From Bacteroidia bacterium (GTDB lineage Bacteria > Bacteroidota > Bacteroidia > Bacteroidales > UBA5342): a DNA stretch of 7,083 nt. Both the position numbers and the translations under genes were made by a program. Below are positions 1 to 7,083 of this stretch, piece after piece (position 1 is the first letter of the stretch; every line of letters begins with the position of its first letter). Below the pieces are notes generated by a model that ran no database searches, was not told the DNA's origin, and worked only from the letters and a program-made list of their open reading frames with translations. The stretch spans positions 1 through 7,083 of the forward strand of contig JAUIMD010000097.1 of the NCBI GenBank assembly GCA_030433225.1, in the 5' to 3' direction.

Positions 1-1
1 C

Positions 2-832
2 CTGTCCAATGTTCATCATCATGGAGGAGCCGGTGCCATACGTGGATTTAGCCATGCCCGTTTTAAAGCAGTTTTGGCCAAACAATGCGCCATGCGAATC
101 GCCTATGAGCCCTGAAATAGGAATGGGTTGCTCGAAAATTTCAGGGATATCCGTTGTTCCAAAAATCTCGTCACTGAATTTTACTTCAGGCAATTGTATG
201 GATTCAAGCCCTAAATGTTGGATTATTTCCGTGTCCCATTGCAGGGTGTGGATGTTGAACAGCATGGTACGGCAGGCATTGGAATAATCCGTTGCATGCA
301 CTTTGCCACCCGTGAGTTTATAAAGCAACCAGCTATCCATGGTGCCTGCCATCAGCTCTCCGTTTTTAGCCTTTGCCGAAATCCCGGGTGTATTTTTGAG
401 CATCCAGCTCAGTTTGGTAGCCGAAAAGTAAGGGTCAATCAGCAAGCCGGTTTTGGACTTTATTTTGTCTTTCCATTCGGTGGCCAACATTTCTTTACAC
501 ATCGTTGCTCCACGCTGGCATTGCCAAACTGCCGCATTGGCCACGGGTAATCCCGTAGTTTTGTCCCATATAAGCGCCGTTTCGCGCTGGTTGGTAATGG
601 CAATGGAGGCCACATCGTTGGCAGAAATGCCGGTGGCTTTTTGCAATTGTTTTATTCCATCCAATACGTTGGCGTAAATTTCCACGGCATTGTGCTCAAC
701 AAAGCCGGTTTGCGGGTAAAACTGCTGGTGTGCAATGCTTACGCGATGCAGCAGTTCTGCCCGGGCATTAAAGAGCATCACCTTGGTGGCCGATGTGCTT
801 TGGTCTATGGCAATAATATGCTTTTCAGACAT
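2..832 (-). CDS. FGGY-family carbohydrate kinase, glycerol-kinase-like, C-terminus cut by window edge
   Basis: This is a cytoplasmic ATP-dependent kinase of a small sugar or polyol. The window holds the first 277 codons of a family usually near 500 residues, so the frame runs off the low-coordinate edge without a stop. The whole visible part aligns with E. coli GlpK: phosphate-binding loop DQSTSATK at residues 10-17, TNQRET at 80-85, DPYFS at 133-137, DYSNACRTMLFNIHTL at 182-197, GDSHGALFGQ at 244-253 and TYGTGSS at 264-270. Arg83, Glu84, Tyr135 and the catalytic base Asp245 match the glycerol-kinase active site. Two GlpK residues around the glycerol, Gln246 and Phe270 (crystal numbering), are both Ser here, and the loop is DQST rather than DQGT. 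The FGGY class is secure. Glycerol as substrate is doubtful, and a pectin-derived ketose or polyol is an inference from the neighbours. The ATG lies 13 bases after the CotH gene stop, and the N-terminus MSEKHIIAIDQ fits the family start. No signal peptide is present. Confidence 0.93.
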   Translation of the reverse strand, partial: MSEKHIIAIDQSTSATKVMLFNARAELLHRVSIAHQQFYPQTGFVEHNAVEIYANVLDGIKQLQKATGISANDVASIAITNQRETALIWDKTTGLPVANAAVWQCQRGATMCKEMLATEWKDKIKSKTGLLIDPYFSATKLSWMLKNTPGISAKAKNGELMAGTMDSWLLYKLTGGKVHATDYSNACRTMLFNIHTLQWDTEIIQHLGLESIQLPEVKFSDEIFGTTDIPEIFEQPIPISGLIGDSHGALFGQNCFKTGMAKSTYGTGSSMMMNIGQ

Positions 833-845
833 GTTTACGGGTGCT

Positions 846-3575
846 TTACTGTTGTATCATTTTTCCCACAAAGTTGCGGTTGTTATACGTCACTTTGTAC
901 AGGTAAACTCCTTTTTCGGTTGGAGCCGTCCATGGAAACAGGTGCTCTCCTTCGGTGAGTTTTCCGCTAAATACCTGCGACAACAATTTGCCTTCCATTC
1001 TATACACCTGGATGCTTACCTGTCCTGAAGCCGGCAAGTTCACCCGAATACTGGTTTGCGCATGGAACGGGTTAGGGAAGTTGCCTACGGTGGCTTCATG
1101 TACCAGTGCATCTTCAATTGGCGTAACACCATCAAAATCGTACTTGGCTTTTAATAAAGGCGACCATGTGGAGCCGGATTTTGCCCTGGCCCGAAGTTTC
1201 GTTTTTTCAGCTAAAAGGATGGCACCGTTATATTTAACTGCAACCGGTTTAATTGCGGAGCTGATTTCTTCACGAGGGTCGGTGCCATCGAGGGTATAAT
1301 AAATGTCACCGGCATTGGTGGTTAGTGTAAGGCTTATGGCCTGATTGTAATCGCCTGCCGGATGACTGGGCTCAGGAGCATTTACCGATGGAAACAAGCC
1401 CAGCGATTTAAACTGTTGTACCACAATGGACGAACGGCGTGGGAAATAATCGTTCAGTAAGGCTTCTTTTTTCGGAAACCAATGTTCGTTGCGGGTATAA
1501 AGTATCTGGTCTTTGTCCGACACATGCACATCTTTTCGGTAATCGCCCCAACGGGCAGATTCCGCAATAATGGGCAAGTCCAATTGCTGGGCAAGCCGGT
1601 TGTAGCGTGCCGCAGTAGCCTCGGGGCTTAATGGGCCTCCGTTAAAGAAATTCTCCTGAATATGGTCGGCAAACAGCAATTTAAATTCACTGTTTTTGCG
1701 TAGCTGTTGGTATATTTCACTGGGGTTGCCATCGTTATTTTCGTTGGCCATATTCGCCCTGATATCGGTCATGGAGGTTTCGGTATCCCAGCTAAAAAAG
1801 CGGAAACCGGCATTATTATCCACCCGGTTACGGGCAGCTATCCAGTTGTTGTGGTCCCAATCTTCATTGCCCATGTACATGTGCACCTGCATATAATCAA
1901 TCAGGTTATCCACATCCAACAGGTTTTCATAGTTGGGGTTTTCTGTTCCATCAGGATTTTTCCCCTGTACTTTCTGGTAACTGGCATTGTCGCTCAAGCC
2001 TCGGGCAACCTGCCCCATCAGGCGATCCCAGGCGTTGCGTTCGCCATCAACAATACCCGCATGGTCTTTTACCACATCAAACTCCTCTTCTTTTCCTTTC
2101 AGATAAGAGGCCATAAAGTCGTTGGTGAGTTTTTCTGATACGTTGTAAATTCCCCAATACAAGCCGTTAATGTACAGGTGAACCATGCGCTGATGTGCAG
2201 CAGGGCGGTCCATGTCTAACTGCGTTTCTTTGGCAAAAGGATCTTGCAGGTATTGCGCATTTTCGCGTTGCTCGGGATCGTTTTTCAGCCATGAATAGTT
2301 ATAGCCGGCCCTTAAAACCAGCGCATTAAATTCATTCGTCGCACTGTTATCCTCAAAAAAGTTGAATTTTAGTTTTGATGGTCCGTATTGACTTCTAAAC
2401 GAGAGGCGTAGCGAGTGTTTTTGACTGTTGTCGGGAACGCGGCTGTTTCCACCATGCAACAATACCCCACAATTTACCTGGAATTCTTTGTGACTGTTTG
2501 GATCGAAAAATTCCATGGAAACGGGACGTTCCCAGCCAATGCCGAGGGAGCCGGCTCCAGTATTGCCGGTGTATATGTATATGCCCCCATTTTCGTTGCT
2601 GCGCTCGTGCGAGAAGAAATATCCGGGGTTGGTAACCAACGAAAGGGTGGGAATGGCTTTGAGGGCATCACCCATCAGATCTTTGTAGGCGGGGTTGTTG
2701 CATACCTGCGGATCCATCTCGTAATCGGCAGGGGCGTTTTCGTTTTTAAATTTGAAGGGGCTCCATTCGGATGGATAACCGGCCGGATTGTTCGGCTGCG
2801 TTACGACCTTATCCACAAATAAATAGGTATGGGTAACCACCTCGCTGCTTACCCCGGCATCACTCACCATAATGGCGCTAACAGGGGTATTGGCATTTAT
2901 TTCAATCGGGTTTTGGTACAAGGTTCCCTGTGCTGCGGAAGGTATGGTACCATCGGTGGTGTAATAGATTTTGCCACTGGCAACGGAAGTCAGCTCCAAT
3001 TGAAAGGGGGCTGTATAAAAATTGCGCGAATGACTGAACAGCGGAGGCACCGGCTGATCGGCCAGTGCGTTGGGAGCACCGGGGGTTGGAAGGTAAAACG
3101 AAACCTCCTGCCCATGGTACAACCCGTATGAAACGTCCTGGGTTTGTGCCGGGTAAAAATCGCCAAAACTATGCGATATTTCAACACCTCCGGGCTCAAC
3201 CAGTGCCAGAAATTCTCCCGATCCTGAGAGTTTAAAATCCGTATGCAGCGGCTCTTTCGGGTCAAATCGGTCCTTTTCGGAGGCAAATACCACAAGGTAC
3301 TGGTCGGGCTTCAGCGTTACGTTCGGAAGCATCCATTTATCAAGGTTATCTGCCTTGTCGGTAAGAAACCACCCCAGCAAATTTATGGCACTGTCGCCGG
3401 GGTTGTGTAGTTCAATCCAATCCACGTAGTCTCCTTCTTCATCCTGAAGTATGGAGGTGTTGATGGCCATAAATTCGGAAATCACAATTTTGCGGCTTTC
3501 AGCCAACAGGTGGACTTGAAGGGCCAACCCACAAAACAGGAGTAGTCCCTTGGTCATAGTATTTTTAAAAAACAT
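846..3575 (-). CDS. T9SS-secreted multidomain protein with CotH-type kinase domain
   Basis: This is a 909-residue exported protein. In order it shows a signal peptide (about 1-25, cleavage probably after LLA), a lamin-tail domain (about 28-165, with ISEFMAINTS and DYVDWIELHN), a chitobiase/hexosaminidase C-terminal-like beta-sandwich (about 178-256, IYYTTDGTIP), a CotH kinase-like domain (about 305-640), a second chitobiase-like sandwich (about 730-812, IYYTLDGTDP) and a T9SS type A sorting domain (about 831-909). Within the CotH domain one sees KHSLRLSFR (386-394), VHLYINGLYWGIYNVSEK (465-482), NEDWDHNNW (570-578) and SWDTE (595-599). Asp572 and Asp597 align with the catalytic and metal-binding aspartates of Bacillus CotH, so it may be an active protein kinase, but the target is unknown. 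It is not a spore coat protein in this setting. The start at 3575 leaves 23 bases after the GH105 gene. Met7 (3557) is an alternative start that would also leave a good signal peptide. No Shine-Dalgarno is visible before either. Architecture is certain, function is not. Confidence 0.9.
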   Translation of the reverse strand: MFFKNTMTKGLLLFCGLALQVHLLAESRKIVISEFMAINTSILQDEEGDYVDWIELHNPGDSAINLLGWFLTDKADNLDKWMLPNVTLKPDQYLVVFASEKDRFDPKEPLHTDFKLSGSGEFLALVEPGGVEISHSFGDFYPAQTQDVSYGLYHGQEVSFYLPTPGAPNALADQPVPPLFSHSRNFYTAPFQLELTSVASGKIYYTTDGTIPSAAQGTLYQNPIEINANTPVSAIMVSDAGVSSEVVTHTYLFVDKVVTQPNNPAGYPSEWSPFKFKNENAPADYEMDPQVCNNPAYKDLMGDALKAIPTLSLVTNPGYFFSHERSNENGGIYIYTGNTGAGSLGIGWERPVSMEFFDPNSHKEFQVNCGVLLHGGNSRVPDNSQKHSLRLSFRSQYGPSKLKFNFFEDNSATNEFNALVLRAGYNYSWLKNDPEQRENAQYLQDPFAKETQLDMDRPAAHQRMVHLYINGLYWGIYNVSEKLTNDFMASYLKGKEEEFDVVKDHAGIVDGERNAWDRLMGQVARGLSDNASYQKVQGKNPDGTENPNYENLLDVDNLIDYMQVHMYMGNEDWDHNNWIAARNRVDNNAGFRFFSWDTETSMTDIRANMANENNDGNPSEIYQQLRKNSEFKLLFADHIQENFFNGGPLSPEATAARYNRLAQQLDLPIIAESARWGDYRKDVHVSDKDQILYTRNEHWFPKKEALLNDYFPRRSSIVVQQFKSLGLFPSVNAPEPSHPAGDYNQAISLTLTTNAGDIYYTLDGTDPREEISSAIKPVAVKYNGAILLAEKTKLRARAKSGSTWSPLLKAKYDFDGVTPIEDALVHEATVGNFPNPFHAQTSIRVNLPASGQVSIQVYRMEGKLLSQVFSGKLTEGEHLFPWTAPTEKGVYLYKVTYNNRNFVGKMIQQ
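849..1085 (-). other. T9SS type A C-terminal sorting domain (within the CotH protein)
   Basis: Residues about 831-909 of the CotH protein form a typical Por_Secre_tail beta-sandwich. It begins with NFPNPF, then a strand ending in VNLP, then VSIQVYRMEGK, then the GVYLYKVTYN strand and the closing FVGKMIQQ. In Bacteroidota such a tail routes the protein through the type IX system across the outer membrane, after which it is cleaved and the protein is released or anchored at the surface. It therefore places the CotH domain outside the cell. Confidence 0.93.
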
Positions 3576-3598
3576 GTGTAAGGTTGCTTTTTTTGGGA

Positions 3599-4780
3599 TT
3601 ATTTATTGAGCTCAATTGCTGCGAGAATGAACGGACCCACTCCTTTGCAATCGTTTTTTACTATTTTTTCGGTGATGTAATATTCATACGATCCATCGCG
3701 GTAGGGTTTTCCACCTAAGCCACACGAACCACAGATTTGAATCATGCTGGGTAGCCCGTCTTCATCGGTTATAATGAAGGTGTTCAGCATTCCGTCAAAT
3801 GCTTTGTTGGCCACCTCGAGGTACGATTCGGGGAGGTACCCGTTTTTTACTCCTTTGGCAAACGCATAGGTATACATGGCAGTACCCGATCCTTCCAGGT
3901 AATTGCCTTCTTTTCCACCCAGGTCTAACACCTGGTACCAGCAGCCCGATTGCGCATCCTGCACCTTTACTAAAGCAGCGCTGGTTTGGTTTAAAATATC
4001 AATTAACTCCTGACGTTGAGGGTGGTCTTTCGGGAAATAATCCAGCACATCCACAATGGCCATAAGGTACCATCCCATGGCACGGCTCCAGAAATGGGGC
4101 GACTGGCCTGTTTCCGGGTTAGCCCAGCGTTGCTCTTTGCTTTCGTCCCAGGCATGGTACAGCAGGCCGATATTGGGGTCTACGGTTTTTTCGTAAATCA
4201 GGGTTATCTGGTGGGCAATTTCGTCGAAATAATGTGGTTCGTTAAAATCGTGGGCGTATTCAGCCAAAAAAGGTTCAACCATATAAACCCCATCCAGCCA
4301 CATTTGGTACGGATAGCGCTGCTTATGCCAATATCCACCTGTCGTGGTTTTTGGGTGCTCTTTTAATTGTTGCAGAAATTGAGGAATGGCCAATGCATAT
4401 TTCTCTTTTCCGGTTCGTTTGTATAAGGTGAGGAGGTTCCATGCCGGACGAATCATATCCACATTATACGTCTCATATTTATACCGTTCAATGTGGCCGC
4501 TGTCGTCCACCTGCATGTCGATGTATGCCTCCATGTATTTGGAGTATTTCTGATCGACCGATCCCAGTTTGTCAATGGCTGTTCCAAGAAGTGCCACGTC
4601 GTACGACCATCCTGCACGGGTTCTGCCGTTGTAATACGCCAGCGAATCGTAGCGCTGCATAATGGCATCGGCCATTTTAATGCTCCACTTTTCATCCGTT
4701 TTTTGGGAGGAAGAAGAGCACGAAAAACCGGTGACCATGAAAGCTGTTACTAAAATGAAGGGCGTTAATTTTTTAAACAT
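3599..4780 (-). CDS. GH105 unsaturated rhamnogalacturonyl hydrolase, probable lipoprotein
   Basis: This 393-residue enzyme should remove the 4,5-unsaturated galacturonate from the non-reducing end of oligosaccharides left by rhamnogalacturonan lyases, releasing rhamnose from the disaccharide and an unsaturated uronate. The (alpha/alpha)6-barrel motifs are clear: NVDMIRPAW (106-114), YWHKQRYPYQMWLDGVYM (150-167), LYHAW (207-211), HFWSRAMGWYLMA (229-241), YLEGSGTAM (294-302) and YRDGSYEYY (360-368). Active-site residues recalled for Bacillus YteR (Asp88, His132, Trp141, Asp143, His189, Arg213, Trp217) all recur here at a constant +20 offset: Asp108, His152, Trp161, Asp163, His209, Arg233 and Trp237. 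Asp163 is the likely general acid/base. The N-terminus has KK, a hydrophobic stretch and Cys21 followed by a Ser run, as in a Bacteroidota lipoprotein, although the lipobox (GFSC) is not canonical. The start codon lies one base after the stop of the upstream hydrolase gene, so translation is probably coupled. Confidence in the family is high; the exact substrate is inferred. Confidence 0.95.
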   Translation of the reverse strand: MFKKLTPFILVTAFMVTGFSCSSSSQKTDEKWSIKMADAIMQRYDSLAYYNGRTRAGWSYDVALLGTAIDKLGSVDQKYSKYMEAYIDMQVDDSGHIERYKYETYNVDMIRPAWNLLTLYKRTGKEKYALAIPQFLQQLKEHPKTTTGGYWHKQRYPYQMWLDGVYMVEPFLAEYAHDFNEPHYFDEIAHQITLIYEKTVDPNIGLLYHAWDESKEQRWANPETGQSPHFWSRAMGWYLMAIVDVLDYFPKDHPQRQELIDILNQTSAALVKVQDAQSGCWYQVLDLGGKEGNYLEGSGTAMYTYAFAKGVKNGYLPESYLEVANKAFDGMLNTFIITDEDGLPSMIQICGSCGLGGKPYRDGSYEYYITEKIVKNDCKGVGPFILAAIELNK

Positions 4781-4784
4781 ATTA
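4781..4784 (-). other. One-base junction between the two hydrolase genes (TAATATG)
   Basis: On the minus strand the stop TAA (4784-4782) of the upstream glycoside hydrolase is followed by a single T and then the ATG of the GH105 gene at 4780. The bases upstream are A- and C-rich and contain no Shine-Dalgarno sequence. This spacing implies that both proteins come from one message and suggests that ribosomes finishing the first gene restart on the second. The coupling itself is inferred. Confidence 0.7.
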
Positions 4785-7082
4785 GTTGGTGTTTGTTGTT
4801 ATTTGCACATTTTCAATAAATCCGAAAGGAATAAAATGGTAGGTATCCGTCCAAATGGCGGTTGGCTTTTTTTGTATTCGTAAATCGTACCAGTCTTTTT
4901 CTCCCCTTCCATCCGGAAATCCGCCTGAACCGGTAAAACTTCGGGGCCCCACTTTCTCCAATTCACCCCCTTGATGGTGATGCGGCCCCAGCAGGTTGCG
5001 TAATGAATTTACCAGTGTAATTTCTACCGTATTGTTTCCGGCCTGTAAAAATGGGGTAATTTCTGTAGCATACGGCGCCCAGGTGAGTGAATCTGCAAGT
5101 TTCCCATTAATTTTAACAATAGAAACGATGGCTTCGCAATTGGGCAACTCCAAATAGTACGCTTGGCCCGTATCCGGTGCCGGCATTTGTATGTTTTGCG
5201 TGAGCACAAAACTTCCGGCATAAAAGGGGTAGCCCTCTATGGCCAGGTTGCCATTAAATTCTGTTTTTTCCTTTGCAATGGTAAAGGTTTCGTAGTTGTG
5301 CACCGGGCGAGGCTGGAAATTTTGTGTCCGGTTTTTTTGAGTGTCGTAGGTGGAGGTAACCTCACCATTTACTGCAAAATCACCAATCAGGTAAATGCTT
5401 TCTATTTCGGTGCCATAACGTTTGGCAGGTTGTTCACTTTCGGCCACAATGGGTTCAAAGTTCAAAGAAAGTTCTATGGTGTTTTTTCCCTTTTTTAAGT
5501 GTGGCAGCACATTGGAAGTTTGAAACGTATGGTCTACATAAAATCCATTGTTTTTAAAGCTATAATCGCGGTTATTCACCTTTATGGAAGTGTACATCTC
5601 AGGCTGTTCCACCACGAGGTTACATTGTGTAGGCATATCCTGCACCGTAAATGGGTAGCGTAGCGTAAGGGGACCGTAATACCTCCGTTCAGAAAGGCGG
5701 TTGAATATGCCAATGACAGGCTCGGGTTTGCTGAACGTTTTGCCATGATCGGTAGAATAGGTGGCAAAATCCAATGTAATTGCATTGGGGTTGAGGCGCA
5801 TGCCTTTCCATGTATTATCCAGGACAAGCAAGGTGTCTCGTTGCGCACCCGACGTGAAAACCGGAGGGGTTTCCTCAAGCTGCGCTTCCTTACTCAAAAT
5901 GCCCGAAGTTAACCAAAGGGTGGAAGAAGGTTGTATGGTCAGTTGATAGCCTCCATCCGGAGCGGTTTCCGGAACAGAGCAGGAAACATTTCCGGGATTC
6001 CACAATACAAGGTTTTCGCCCGGAAAATCAGCTTTAATGGTAAACGTAATGGGGCGGGTATGGGAGGAGTTATAGAATTGTACCAGTTTTCCGTTTGGCA
6101 CTACCCGTGTTTGGGTCCACACCTCGTCACTTCCATTTCCACTCAACTGAACCTGTGGCGCAAAGTGCCCGGGTAAAGTTGACACCAGTTTTTCAGTTGG
6201 TATATCAAGGGTGACGTCCATCAGAGCCTGCAAGGCTGCCCGGTTTTCTTTTCCATCCACAAAAGCAGGAAACCTGCCGGTGTTTATGATTTTTCCACCT
6301 TTCTCGTGCAACTCCAAAAGGAGGTCAACGGTGGATTGACGGATGGAAATCATATCCGGAAGTAAAACATGCTGATAATGCATTCTACCGATTTGCAATT
6401 GGTTTCCGTTGAGTTGGGCAATGTCGGCTATAATTTGTTCGTCGCCTAAATCGTAATCGTAATGTGCTGCCTGCAGGGCATCTAAAACTGCATTTATACC
6501 GCTGGTAAATTCTCCGTCGGTGGTGCTTTTAATATACTCGCTCTCCAACGGATGAATGACCAGCAATTGCGGCGCATACTCGCCAACGGTGGTGGCGTAC
6601 GCGATACGGCCCAGGTAATCCTCAATTTTTTTATTGTAATTCCAATACGGTTGCTGGTACGAAAAAGTAGGAGGATAATCCCGTTTTCGGGCCCCTTTCA
6701 TGCTGTAAAGCGTCAGGTGAGGGCAAAAATGGTTCACGCCCAAAATGCTGTGCCAGCCTGCAATCCATTTTCGGTCTTCAAAGTTCATGTTCTGGCCACT
6801 AATGCCAAAAAGCTCACTCAAACGTTTGCGCTTGCCATACTGGTTGGCTGCACTGCTTAAGCTTTTGGCCGTAATGGTTGCGCCTTTAATACTGAGGCCC
6901 AATCGATCCATTCCGGGTTGTTGCATGTTTCGGTAATGCAGCATGGCATTTCCAATGCGGTCGCGTACTTTTTGCTGTACTTCCTCCCCCAAATAATGGC
7001 CGGTATACTCAAAACCGTTTTTTTCGGCAAAGTCAGAAAGTTGTTTTGTAAAGCTTTCTTCAAATTGTAGGGCTTTGGCCCG
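4782..7082 (-). CDS. Glycoside hydrolase of the GH106/GH2-like superfamily, N-terminus cut by window edge
   Basis: The visible 766 residues are the C-terminal part of a large exoglycosidase-type protein; the frame is open to the window edge, so start and signal peptide are missing. Fragment residues 1-185 are the end of a (beta/alpha)8 barrel, with FEYTGHYLGEE (24-34), RLSELFG (87-93), FEDRKWIAGWHSILGVNHFC (101-120) and RKRDYPP (132-138). Glu90 in SELFG is a candidate catalytic acid. Next comes a Rossmann-like, GATase-type domain (about 200-290, VLLPDMISIR and GGKIINTGRFP). Beta-sandwiches follow: one around 320-395, a GH2-type sugar-binding jelly roll (about 465-570, ending IYLIGDFAVNG) and a terminal one (about 610-766, with SLRNLLGPHHHQGGE at 693-707). 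The layout resembles GH106 alpha-L-rhamnosidases and unassigned Bacteroidota and Firmicutes relatives. Next to GH105, action on rhamnogalacturonan side chains or rhamnose ends is a reasonable inference, but specificity is not proven. The true start lies beyond 7083; the TTG at 6992 is only an internal Leu codon. Confidence 0.78.
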   Translation of the reverse strand, partial: RAKALQFEESFTKQLSDFAEKNGFEYTGHYLGEEVQQKVRDRIGNAMLHYRNMQQPGMDRLGLSIKGATITAKSLSSAANQYGKRKRLSELFGISGQNMNFEDRKWIAGWHSILGVNHFCPHLTLYSMKGARKRDYPPTFSYQQPYWNYNKKIEDYLGRIAYATTVGEYAPQLLVIHPLESEYIKSTTDGEFTSGINAVLDALQAAHYDYDLGDEQIIADIAQLNGNQLQIGRMHYQHVLLPDMISIRQSTVDLLLELHEKGGKIINTGRFPAFVDGKENRAALQALMDVTLDIPTEKLVSTLPGHFAPQVQLSGNGSDEVWTQTRVVPNGKLVQFYNSSHTRPITFTIKADFPGENLVLWNPGNVSCSVPETAPDGGYQLTIQPSSTLWLTSGILSKEAQLEETPPVFTSGAQRDTLLVLDNTWKGMRLNPNAITLDFATYSTDHGKTFSKPEPVIGIFNRLSERRYYGPLTLRYPFTVQDMPTQCNLVVEQPEMYTSIKVNNRDYSFKNNGFYVDHTFQTSNVLPHLKKGKNTIELSLNFEPIVAESEQPAKRYGTEIESIYLIGDFAVNGEVTSTYDTQKNRTQNFQPRPVHNYETFTIAKEKTEFNGNLAIEGYPFYAGSFVLTQNIQMPAPDTGQAYYLELPNCEAIVSIVKINGKLADSLTWAPYATEITPFLQAGNNTVEITLVNSLRNLLGPHHHQGGELEKVGPRSFTGSGGFPDGRGEKDWYDLRIQKKPTAIWTDTYHFIPFGFIENVQITTNTN

Positions 7083-7083
7083 G

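Noticed and set aside
2..832. Assigning glpK to the FGGY kinase.
   Set aside because: Overall similarity is high, but two residues lining the glycerol pocket are changed and the neighbours are pectin enzymes. The missing C-terminal half also prevents a firm subfamily call.
1707..2822. Long plus-strand open frames opposite the CotH gene (1707-2138 and 2415-2822), and similar ones at 5163-5498 and 6552-6860.
   Set aside because: They are antisense to genes with clear domains and conserved residues, and their translations show no recognisable domain or signal.
846..3575. Calling the CotH protein a spore coat protein.
   Set aside because: Only the kinase-like domain is shared with Bacillus CotH. 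The T9SS tail, lamin-tail domain and operon context point to an exported Bacteroidota protein.
3576..3598. The T-rich run (plus strand) between the GH105 and CotH genes as a terminator.
   Set aside because: There is no GC-rich hairpin next to it, and on the transcribed strand the run is A, not T. The 23-base gap fits operon continuity.
4782..6992. Reading the glycoside hydrolase as a complete 736-residue protein starting at 6992.
   Set aside because: The codon at 6992-6990 is TTG, and the same frame continues without a stop to the window edge for 30 more codons of family-like sequence (QFEESFTKQLSDFAEKNGF). It is an internal Leu, and the gene is truncated.
6857..7063. A small minus-strand frame beginning MKKALQNNF.
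   Set aside because: It lies in another frame of the same strand over the hydrolase, whose frame keeps conserved motifs throughout. The MKK start is coincidental.

Overview
The window looks like part of a carbohydrate-degradation locus from a Bacteroidota genome. The main clue is the C-terminal type IX secretion (T9SS) sorting domain on the 909-residue protein, a system essentially confined to that phylum. Supporting signs are the lack of Shine-Dalgarno sequences before the start codons, TAA as the stop codon of all three genes whose end is visible, and the combination of lamin-tail, chitobiase-like and CotH domains. A plant-polysaccharide or marine degrader (for example Marinilabiliales or Prolixibacteraceae) is plausible, but the genus cannot be read from this sequence.

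All four genes lie on the minus strand, so transcription runs from high to low coordinates. They are packed like one operon, with gaps of 1, 23 and 13 bases. The order is: (1) a large glycoside hydrolase related to GH106/GH2-type enzymes, cut at its N-terminus by the window edge (4782 to the edge); (2) a GH105 unsaturated rhamnogalacturonyl hydrolase, probably a lipoprotein (3599-4780); (3) a T9SS-exported multidomain protein carrying a CotH-type kinase domain (846-3575); (4) an FGGY carbohydrate kinase on a glycerol-kinase scaffold, cut at its C-terminus (2-832). No promoter, terminator, RNA gene, mobile element or CRISPR array was seen. There is no gene-free stretch longer than 23 bases.

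A reasonable joint model, which is inference, starts with a lyase encoded elsewhere cutting rhamnogalacturonan (pectin). The GH106-like enzyme and GH105 then act on side chains and on the unsaturated disaccharide outside the cytoplasm. The FGGY kinase phosphorylates a released and isomerised sugar or polyol in the cytoplasm. The CotH protein does not fit the standard pathway and is the most puzzling member. The kinase is also notable: it keeps the glycerol-kinase catalytic residues but has replaced the residues that close the pocket around glycerol.
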